Assembly (NCBI GenBank): GCA_964059195.1
Contig: CAXKWD010000011.1
Span: 28,147,791 to 28,211,790 of the forward strand
Reading direction: 5' to 3'
Origin: Ectobius pallidus
Taxonomy: Eukaryota; Arthropoda; Insecta; Blattodea; Ectobiidae
Length of the DNA stretch: 64,000 nucleotides
Shown one piece after another: positions 43,901 to 55,900 of this stretch (within the stretch, counting starts at the first letter, position 1; every line of letters begins with the position of its first letter). A program made the translations under genes and the position numbers. The notes under the pieces were generated by a model. It worked only from the letters and a program-made list of their open reading frames with translations. It ran no database searches and was not told where the DNA came from.

Positions 43901-46900
43901 TATATTGATCTGAATAGGTACATGCCTGTCCGTATATGACAGATTCCAGAACTTTAGAGAAAATAGGAGTTAGTGAAATTGGTCTATAACTGTCAAAATT
44001 TTGTTGTTCTCCCTTCTTGTAAATGGAACAACCCTGGATATTTTTAGTGCGGTCAGGAAGATACCTTCTCTTAAACATTTGTTTACCACGTAGCTTAGAG
44101 GTTCAGCCAGAAGATCAATAACTTTCTTCAATATGTTAGTATTAAAATCATAGGCCTTTATCAGTGTTGATTTATACTTCTTCACAATATTTACAATCTC
44201 GTGTGTAGTTACCTCTGAAAAGACTAAGCTACTGTCAGGGACCCTAAGAACATCGTTTTTTATGAGCTCTGAAATAGCTATGTGCTTATCAATACTGTTT
44301 GAAATTGTATACAGAAGTTGTTGAAGTTGTTGGGAGATATTTTTAACAATTCTTTTTTATCCTTTTTGATCACAGAGTTAATCACTTTCCAGGCTTCTTT
44401 ACATTTATTTTTTGACTTTTCAATGCATGTTACGTTATACTGTTTTTTTTGTTCATTTATAGCAATTTGATATTCCTTTTGAGCATTTACATAATTTAGC
44501 CAAGTTATATCAGTTTTATATCAGTATATATGATTCTCATATAATAAGACAAACTTCTAACATGATTAAATTACTGTGAGAATTGAACAATTTTAAATAA
44601 CATTTCCAGGTTTTTAATATTAGGTCATAGAAATTTCTATACCGTACAAAGAATCCGTCATGTAAATTTATATAGGTATAGTTTGACTGATCTACAGTAT
44701 AATTTGACTGATCTACAGCCTACAGGCTGCAGCCTATCATTGTAATCTTTGCATGATTTATTTAATGTTTTGTAGTTCAGGGCCCAACCAGACATATATT
44801 GTGAGGAGAAAGGGCAGGGGTATCCACAAAACTTCTGTTTCACTAGCTAATCACGTGCAACACTTCACATTTGACTATTTTTCTTCTATTAAAATTTGTT
44901 ATGTAAATTTTGTTTCAGATGGAACAGACTGATTTCTCTGATGTTACTTCAGTTATTTCACTGTTGGATTTTCTTCACGAAACTTCATTGAAAATCAAAT
45001 ATCATGAAGAGATAGAGGAAACTATGGTCCTTGATAAGCTTCACACAAGACTCCAATGGATGAACTTGACTGAAAATCCGATATCAAATTGTCATTCAGA
45101 TATAGATTTATTACATAAGGTGAGGAGTGTAAGCCTAAAGCATTCCAGAAATTTATGTGCTGCAATTATAAGACTAAAATAATACTTTTCAGGTATAATT
45201 ACAAGTTTTCTTAGTAAAAATTTGATGTAAAGAAAATCACTGAACAATATGGGGTCAATGTGGTCAACGTGTGAGTGCTGCGCTCACTTCTAATTTCAAA
45301 GTGTGATAGCAGGGCCCGGATTCTGATGACCTAAAATTGTTTGAAAAATGACCTATAAAATGACCCTAAATTTTAAAGAAAATGACTTAATAATTAAAAA
45401 AAATGACCTAAAAACTGATATTTTATTTATAAAAAATTATTATTGTACACACAAAGTTATAGACTAGTTTGTACATAATTGTAGAAACTGTAAATGACTG
45501 TAATGTTCTTTTCTCACGGAAATTTATACTGGCACTGAGGCACTGGCGAGTCAAAATTCGGCATTTCCTTTTGTGGTCTACCGGATTATATTGTTGTTTA
45601 ATTGAGGGTAAAAAGTAGTTTGCACTCTCAAACCCAAGCAGGTGGCAGACTCTGGTACCAAGTCAATCTAATAACAATAGTAATATAATACAACATTTTT
45701 GCGTTTCTTTGATTCTCATTTCTGACTGAGACATGACAATACTTAACGCCAAATTTTTCCTTCTAGCATTAAACAAACAACACTTCAAAGACAGCACCGC
45801 TAGCGACGAAAAAAGTTAATACACTCAATGTAAATACATGAAAATGACTAAAAAAGGAAGCAGTTGACACGAAAATGTCAAAATAATGACCTAAAGTTGA
45901 AATAAATGTCCTAAAAACCTAAAATTGCATAAAATGACAAAAAATGACCTATTAAAAATGTATTTCTATAATCTAGAGGCGACGATTAGGATTTATCTAC
46001 AAGTTGGCAATGTCTATGCAGCATCAATAAAAAGATGACATGTCATTAGAATCCGGGCCCTGGTGATAAGTTAAATACCGGTATTGTTTACCACTGAGGC
46101 CAATTGAGTGAGAGACTGTATACCTTTCACTGCTTAATCATGGAATAAGATGATATAAGTTTTGGAGTGTTCGAACATTGCATTCTCCTACAGATAGTAA
46201 AAGACATGGTCCATGTCTTAAAAATGAGCGCGCAGCTCACATGTTGGTTATTTGCATTACAATTGTAGTGTCTTTTCTTTCTGGGTACAAAGGTGAGAAA
46301 TTGTCTTGTTGTTGTTCTTGCCCATTTTGAACCCAGACTGAGGACCCGTGATCGTCGCTAAGTGTAGTGCAGGCAGTAAAAAGAATATTAAATATTACAA
46401 AAAAAATCTGAAGATAACACTGTCCAAAAAATGTACAGGAAAGTTCTACTTGTAGTATCAAATAATAAAAATCTTTATTTAAATCCTAATGTAAATTTTC
46501 ATATTTTGGATACATGTAAAAGTAACAGTCACAGTATTTTTAAATTAATTGGAAATAAAATTACAATAATTTTAATTTTTAAAAATAGTTTAGCTTAAAT
46601 ATAACATTGTAATGAAAAAAGTATGTTATAGGCCTATAAGGAAACCTATTTGAGAGGGTATAAGGCTTACACATAAAATAATCCAATGAAAACAAAATAA
46701 AATATAAATAAGAACTCCTCTAGTTGATTTCTGATGGTGTTTGGAAATACTCCTATTCTTCTTGAGTTGACAGCACACTCTTTATATTCCTTTAAAATAA
46801 TATTTCATGTGTTTCAAATTTTTCCCCGACATTTTAAAGTCATTTGAGCGCCTACAAATTTTTCTTAATACTTTAAGTGCCTAAATATCCGAGCTCTGTT

Positions 46901-49900
46901 TATTTTGTTCAGTTATTACTAAAATTCAAATAATCAATTGCATCCATCTTGAAGTATACAGAATTAAGAAGTGATCATATGTATTTATTCATGATCAAAA
47001 GATAGATAGCATATCAATTCCAGTAGATATCCCTGTACTGAACTTTAAATAAAACCGCACGCTCTTAGCTGGCGTGTCTGCTATGCAGACACTCCATGCA
47101 CCGCACTTTTGCAAGAGAATTCACGCGTGTTTGGCCATTACAAGCACAACCTTTCACACTTGCTCTTTATTGACACTCTATTGTGCGAGAAAACATGCAT
47201 GCATTTTAGACTGTATTTTTTCACTGTGCGTGATTGCCTACACGCTTTTTCCTCCAGTGTTTCTTGCATGCTCCCAGGAGTCTGCTAAAGAGCTTGTGTG
47301 TAAAGCTAGCTATTATCAACTGAAGACTTCTTGACCACTTCTTGAACTGGCCAAACTGAAACCATAATTCTTATGTCAAAATTATGTGTTATAATCAGTT
47401 AAACTGTTCCTTTCATATTCTGGAGGCGAAGGGTGTGGGAGAAAAGAAACACGAGAATTCTATAATTACAACATGTGCACTTCACAAAACATGTTGTCAA
47501 ATTTCAACTCTCCCACACTCTTTTCACTAAGATTACATGTCAGACTAGGTGACAGTAACACGTTATTTCTACATGAGATTAAGTTCTGGCTTGTTAAGTT
47601 GCAAAGAGGTGAAACAAAGTATAGTTGATAGTAGCAGAGTAGGGGGACAAGAATCCTTGAAACAGTAGTTGTGTTCATACACTTACAAATTGCAGCAGAA
47701 GTTTCACTGGTGAATGAAACAGCTGCTTTGTTAACAGCCATAGTGGTGTAAATCATTGACTTACACCACTATTCCTATAAGTGTTTGTGAAGTGTGAGTT
47801 GCTACATCTGCATTTTTGTAAACTTTGCACTGTGTCTTATGAAACTGCTTCAAAGCAGTGATAACATCGACATTATTGGCCATACATTTATGGTAAGTGG
47901 TTATTAATACCTCCCTAATGATTCTGATTTTGGATCCATAGAATCCTATGCAAGAGGTAAGACCATTGTTGTTCCAGCTGACTGGCGGTCAATAATCGCA
48001 AAGTCAAAAAGAAGAAAGCTTTTTTCTGTAGCAGAATGTCCGTTCAAGACTTCCAAGTCTACAAAGAATCTTGAACAAGCCATTACAAAGAGAGAAAAAA
48101 TGTCACGAACGAATCAATGTCAATAAAAAATACAAAAAACTGCTTGAATTATTTTTAGTGATAATCATAATGAAATAATGATGTACAACATGAAAAAAGT
48201 GTAAACAATTTCTTGTGTAATTTATTATAATGAATCTAACAAAACCTTCTGTTTCTCAGAATGCATAAAACATGACTTACACCACTTTGGCTTTAACCCC
48301 CTCAAATAAGTGAAGCAGCTAATGGTGTAAAAATCAATTCTTAGATCGTGTAATAATAGATTAAGTTTATTATAATCATAGTGCTGAGTAAACTACCAAT
48401 ATATTTGTCATGTCAGGTATTATAATGACTACCTTTGAAATACAGAAAGATAACAGAGTGACATAGGCATGAGGCCATTTATTAAGGGAGTTTTGAAAGT
48501 AAGAGTTTCATGTATTGGGTTAAGAGAAAGCCACGTACAATGCATACAATGCATTCCTATTACATCAAACTACATGAGTGAAAGACGATAACTATACATT
48601 CCTGGTATGTCAAACCAGCTCTAATACTAAATTCTTCTTCTTCTTCTTCTTCTTCTTCTTCTTCTTCTTCTTCTTCTTCTTCCTTGGGCCTCACGGCGTC
48701 ATGTCTGCCTCGATCCATTTCCTCCATTCTCCTCTGTCCCTCGCCATTCTTCTCAATTCTCCCATTCCTTTCCCCCTTCTTCTTGCCATCCCCTCGATAT
48801 TGTCTAAATATGTCGTTCTGGGCCTTCCTCTTCCTCTCCTTCCCTCCTTTCTTGCTTCCATCACCTGTTTTGGCTTTCTCTCCTCTCCCATTCTTAACAC
48901 ATGTCCGAACCATTTCATCTGCTTTTCCCTTAGTCTCTCCTCCACTGATTTCTGCTTCAACTCGTCTCTGATCCTCTCATTCCGTATTCTATCCCTTCTT
49001 GTCTTTCCTACTATTCTTTGGTAGCATTTCATTTCTATTGCAGCATTGTTACTTATTCTATCATTTGTAACTGGCCAACTTTCGCTCCCATACAACAGGG
49101 TTGGTTCTATGATTGTTTTATATACCTGTAATTTTGTTCTGCCTTGTATTTCTAAGACTAAATTCATTGTTTAGAATTAGCTCCTACTGTAAGAGGATAT
49201 CTGAAGAGATCAGCATTCTCGGCATTTTGTGAAAACCTTGATCCAACCAGTGTGATACGATGCAGTCAAATAGATACCTACCGCTAGACTGTGTAACAGA
49301 ATGTGAGCCTGGTTGATATATTTATTTGTTTTTCCCAGGTTATATCTCTGATTGAAGTTGGTTTGACCATGGCGAAGACTTCAACAGGAGATTTTCTCAC
49401 CTTCCGTGCTGAATTAGAAGCAAGAGTACAGTGTTTCACTTCCTGGTTTCTTCAACATTTAGAAGAGGAAGAGGAGTTATTTGAGGTATTTTTCAATTAG
49501 CTATCAATGTTATTCAATGACAGTATATAACGCCCCATATAACACGGTTTTCTGGGGAAATACCTTGACCTTGCATTCTATGTTGACCTCAGTTTATTGA
49601 AAGGTCACAATAAATCGTGTATGGGTAACAGGAAGTTAGGAACCACCAGTACCAAGCACTCATCTAGTTCACTATCTTTACCAAGTTTGTCCATTTCTTT
49701 GTAGCCCCACCTCATTTTCATTTGTGTCCACAAAACTTTGAAGTTCAGTCTCTCCTTTAATCCAACCATGGATTGTTCCTTCTGGGATGCCACACTCACG
49801 AGAGAAACTTGCTTTTGATTCACCATTCTTAACTTGATCAATGATTTTCAGTTTGTCAGTAACAGAATAGGCTTTTTTGATTAAATTAATCGGGAAAACA

Positions 49901-52900
49901 TTGTGAACTGTATATTATATATAATCAATAAGAATATTCATCTTCACACATTTTTTGTAAGTAAAAACTTACCAAAAGGACGATCTCAACTGAGTTGAGA
50001 ACAGCTGATGATGGTGAGAAGTCTCTCATTGAAATGTTCCTCCTTTTGGTAAGTTTTTACTTACAAAAAATGTGTGAAGACGAATATTCTTATTGATTAT
50101 ATAGAATAGGCTTTTCTTTTGCGATATATGAAATAAAAAAAACAACCTTGCCAGTCTATGACTAACTCTCATGTACAGGTACGTGTATAAACCTTCATAC
50201 ATTTATGGTCAGTGGACAAAGCTAGCGTACAAAGTCCCGTTACCTTTGAGAAATCTCAGGAATCCAGTCATAAAGCCCATCCCTTGTTATTGTTTGTACT
50301 TGCTGACAAGGAAAATCCATTCGTACTTCAGGAGGTTTGATTAAAAACAAATTGCGGACATGATTTGCATTGTGTTATATCTGAATCTGTGGTAAGTCGG
50401 ATGTGCTAAATAAGGTTTATACTAGGGATGGGTCCTCGATACTTTCAATACCTCGATACTCTCGATACTTGCATGGTATCGGCATGGAGCGATACTTCAG
50501 AAAACTAGCTCGGTACTTTTTCGATACTTTGGTAATTCTGCAATTTAAGGAAATGTGGTATCTCTTTCTGCTTTTAGTAGTCTACTAAATACAGTAAATA
50601 CTTCTATTTCTCCTTAAAATGGAGAAAACCATTCTGTGACTTTTGTCTAGTCATAAATAAAGACTTTCCGACTTTTGGAATCCAAAGAGAAGATATTCTT
50701 AATTGTTTCGTTTCCTGTCAAATGTTTCAATAAGAACCAACAAGCAAGCTGACTGTCTAAACCCCATTGTAATTTTTTTAACAAAAACTTGTAAGTGGAC
50801 TGTTTCAAAAACTAAGTTTTGTTTTAATGTAGAGTTTAAAAATAATTATAGGCTACTGATGATATTAAATTTTGTCTCATTAAATATGCTCACTTAAATT
50901 AGTTGGTATTACACAGTTCTCTCAACTTTGTATTTTTAATGTACCTATTTACTGAAACTGGATATGTTGACGGTATCGAGTATCGAGGAAAAAAACACGT
51001 ATCAGTGTCGAGTATTGAGAAAATCTGGTATCGACCCATCCCTAGTTTATACTGTAGTTCAGTTTTCATTTTCGAACTGTTTTCCATTGAAGATAGCATT
51101 CAACTCTGTGTACTTACAAAATAGTTGACAGAGAAAACTGTATATAAAGGTTAAGGCATAGGCCTAAAGGAAAATACATAACTGAAGAAAATAATTTTGC
51201 CTCTTAGTTTTGTGGGAACTCTTGTTTTCAAATTTGGCATCAACTCCCATTGTTTTGCTACAGACATACGGGAAAAAAATGCTTCCTGGAAATTGTTTCT
51301 GTAGTCATTTAGTACATTCGTAGCAGTTTGAAGTAACACTGAAGCTCGGGAAAGATCAAGGTCGTTAGATTGTGGTAACTTTGGTACCAAATTAACAGTA
51401 TTTTGGAATACAGGATAACTTGAACAAATTCAAATTTTTTCATTTGTTTTTTAAGAGCACCGGCTTCATTACAACAGTCGCTGGTATATTTTGATTCCAA
51501 CACTTTTGTTATTAGTTCCTTCATAAGATTTAAATAACTGTGCCTCAGAGCTTCTATTGAGTCAAGTCTTGATGACCGGCATGTAGGACAAAGCTTTTTA
51601 AAGAGTAAGAAGCTAGTGATAAGTTTAGAAATGCCACTTGCTATTGTAACATATTTGTGTATCAAATTTGTACCCTGAATTGGAAATTGGTGTTGATAAG
51701 TCATTTTGTCACACATTTTTTCCCCTTCACAACATGCTCATGGCCATTGAATCTATCCAACTCGAAAGAATGTTTTGTCTGGCAGTGTCATTTTATATTA
51801 TATTCCTTTATTACTGCAATCAGGCAGATTATGCGGGCCAAAGAAAAAGCTTTGACGGGCTAGATATAGCTTTCAAGCCATAGTTTGGACAGCCCTGGTG
51901 TATAGTGCCTACATTGCAGCTCTGGAACTTACAGATTTGCAATGCGATGATGAGATAAAGGACAACTTAAAAATAAAAGCAGCTTGCGTGATTTTTACTA
52001 CCTCCCCAACCAAGGTTTCCAAGACTTCACCAATTGCCTGCTCGAATGCTGTGCATGATTGGGACCACTTTTTCCCTTATGAAAATTAATACTTCTCGTT
52101 ATAGAAGCCAGATGCCCGACCAGAGTTTACAGCCTACACTTAGAATAGTCATGGGTAATTTTCACTAAATTACTTGCTTGAGTGACATAGTGTCGAGGAC
52201 TGAGAACAAATAATAAAGAAGAAAGGTGCACTCGAAAGAGCATATGTCATGTAGTGCCTATCTGTTCTTCAGATAGTCGTTTAGAGATTTTGTTCTCTTT
52301 CTACATTTTGCGAAGTGGTATTGTTCACATTTTTGTTCACAGAGCTCGCATACGCACAGTTCCCCGGCTTGGTGGAATCTTTACTGAGAACAAATAAGTA
52401 TCCTATTTTTATTATTTGCTTTAGTTGGAATTTAAAAAAAAATTAAATGACCATTTTGCTGAAAAACTCTTTAAATTTTTTCCCTGTTTGAATGTTAAAA
52501 TATGCCAAATAAACATAATATTTACTACAATTTGATGCAATTAAACAAAAGAGCACATATTTGCAAATATATGCTCAATAAAATTTATTCAGAGCATTAG
52601 AAAATTTGTAATTCACAAACACAGCATATCAATAACATGCTTTGAAAAGATATGCAAATGGATGAACTTCCTGGTCACGTTGTAGATTGATCTTTTATAT
52701 TGTAGATTGACCTCAGTTAGTTTCATCCCTTGTTTGCTTCAACATTCTCAGTGAGCAGTTTGTTATCTAGTGTACTGCATCACTGGTGGTGAAATAGTCT
52801 TCCATGGCATCGTGATAATATCTTAGAACCGAAGCGGACCATTGAGAAACCATGAAAATTATGAAAATATTACTTAAAAATACATTAACGTTAGGATTAT

Positions 52901-55900
52901 ATCATAGATAATCCTACAAGAGATTATGAGTTTATCTGATGAAGTTTGTAATCTCGAGTGGGATTTATCAAGACTGTTCCGTGAATAAAATGTGTATCAA
53001 TATTGTGTCAGCTGTAAGATCAAGCATACTAAATGAATACCAAATAATAACCAATGCTATCAACAGTGGAATGAGAAATAGTTAACCTAATTAAGATAAG
53101 CAAAAATGAGAGCAGAATGAAAGCACATGAATTGACTTGCAGTGAATTGAAATTGTGTTTTTAATCAGTACACATTTAAATTGTTTCAAATCTTTAGAAC
53201 CTTAGAAGTAATAGTATTTATAATGTGGGGTTCAAAGTATTTGGATATTTGCATTAACCCCTTTTTGTATTTTTTCACCTGACTTCACCATAATTAAAAT
53301 TAAACTTTCAAAGATATGAATGCAAAGAAAGAATAGTATTTTTTTAGTTCTTCAGTAAAAAGTTTCTATATTCAGTGAGAAAATATGTTTTAAAATAATG
53401 TTAATTACTAACCAAATTTCTTGATTGGTTTGAATCTTTTGAAGGAATAGCAGTAGTGTATATTATGCATTGTGTAGAAGTTTCATAATGGAATCTATAA
53501 AAATAAGCTTGGAACAAATTAAAATGTGCTCTCTTTGTCATGATATTCACGCCCGCAGTACACTCGCTGCCATGACTGTGGCATTCAGTAGCACATGGGA
53601 AGGTGGTGCATCACAACTCCTCAACAAGCTTAGCCTTGCAACATTACACATGATTTTGAATCCTAAGCACAAAACTCACAGTTGAATAACTCGTACATTT
53701 TTTCAAGATTCCGTCATGAAACTTAAACGACAGTTTAAGCTAGTGTTTAATATTTCATCCATTGCTATAGCTAAACCTCCAATCATATTATTGCCATACA
53801 TGAAGATCTCACTTTTCACAACTTAAAAATTCACATCTGAGACCCACCGTCATAACCAAGGCCCAGATGTTAATGCTCTATAAGAAGATGAAATATCCAT
53901 GCAAATATGCTGTAAAGTTTGTAAAATATGCTCTGGAGTCAATGAAGTATATTCTATCATTTAAGTAATTTTAATACTTTATGTTCTCTTGTTATCTGAA
54001 TTGTAAAATAAATTACAAAAAATAGTAGCAGTTGTATAAATTACATTACAAAACTTAGGGGGGAAAAAAACCCCAAGGTCAGTGCAACAAATTTTAGTGA
54101 ATTGAAAACTAATGAGGTGAAGCATCACTTTAATATTATACAGTCAGTTCCGAAAATATTAGACTGTGTACTGTCAATCATTGTACAGTCGGTTCTCAAA
54201 ACATTCACATATGCTGTAAGTTCGCCGCCGTGGGTGAGTTGCTAGCGTGACTGCCTTCCACTCTGACGGCCCAGGTTCAATTCTAGGCCGGGTTGGTGAT
54301 TTTTCAGTGGTGGAAAATCTTCTTCCTGGGTTCAGGACTGGGTGTTGTGTTGTGTCCTTTCATTCCCATCCCATGAGAGGCAATGGCAAATCTCCGCGGT
54401 ATCATCCTTGCCTGAATCACCTCGGACGAGTCATGGTCATCACCCCACGGCTTCGTCCCGGGTCTGGACCTGCCTTCGGGCAGAACACTCATCATCATCA
54501 TCACATGCTGTAAATGTTTGAACTGAGATATGCACAATATTTAAAATCCGTCAGAAATATGCCGTTAAAAATATGACAAATTGATAAATTGTGCAAAAAA
54601 ATTTTAGTATCAAGCAAGTAGGCCTATGATGCATTATCGCAAATCTACAAAGCATGCAACAATGTGTAAAATGAAACCATTAATTTTATGTTATTTCTTT
54701 CATGTCTTCTACACATATTAACACTAGGATTTAATAGAGTGCATTATTAAAAGTGATTTTTCATAAACTTCCAAGCACTAGTCATACATAACCTTTTAAA
54801 TTCTGTGTGGAATGACTCACCTCTAATATAAACTGGATTTTTTTTCAGCCACTTTTGATTAAATACTTTGGATGGCAGGAATTGCAAGAAATTGAGGATT
54901 GTGTGATGCAAGAGCATTGCTTGCATGTTTTCAAGTCAGATGAAATGAATGATTCGAAACCTGAACCCTCTCTCAGTGCACAAGAAGTAAACATAACAAA
55001 CATGCCATTCTTAGTAATGACAGAAATATTTTCATACCTCGATATTCCTCAACTTCTCAAATGTGCCATGGTGTGCAAGTCATGGAACGAGATGGCGTAT
55101 GAAGCTCCTGTGTGGAAACAAATTTCTGCAGTGAAGTGGGCAATGAAAGGTAATTACATCTACTCAGCCATCTCATAATTACGGGTGGGAAATTCTAGCA
55201 AATTTAAAAACTATTTTTGTTTATTACATATCATAAATAATAAACTAGAATTGGTTCTTTACATTCTGTAAAATTTACAATGCCTTCTCCTCCACCCTAC
55301 ATGCAAAGCATTATTTAAAATTTATTTTAAATATTTTAAATTTGTTTCTCAAAATCTATTAAGGGTGGGACATAATTTGGACACTGATTTTAATGATGCA
55401 AAACAAAAGTTCATCAGCTGTTCTGCTATTGCTGTTAGGGTCTTAATGTTGTTATTAAAGAAAGTATGAGGGATTAAATACAAATCATAAACTGTTTCCA
55501 GGTTGTCAGAACATTTATTTAACTCATCAATAATAATTTACAGCATTACAGGTGGGACATTACGGGTGGGACAAAAGGTCACTTGTTTGTTATTTTACAT
55601 AGTAATTAACCACACATATTTTTTGAAGTTAATCTTATACCAAATTGTACCTTAAGATGTATATTTTTGCAAATGAAAATGGACATAGCTGATTACTCTT
55701 GACTACTTGGTATTAAAGAGTGTTAAAATCATGCTAAAAATGGCAAAAAAACTAACTCAACGCAATAAATAAGTAAATCAACAGGTTTTACACATCAAAC
55801 CACTTCAGATACATCTAAGTCCTTATTATTCAGAGAATCTGAGGTCTTAAATTTATTTTTGACCACCCAATTACAATAATTTTATAACTTCTCTCTTTGA

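Noticed and set aside
44919..44921. ATG in FBXL5 exon 2 as the translation start
   Set aside because: The upstream exon at 40879-40956 supplies the conserved first His ligand and joins in phase.
48578..49024. 148-codon plus-strand frame with a poly-Phe start
   Set aside because: It is the antisense of LINE D and its (GAA)n tail.
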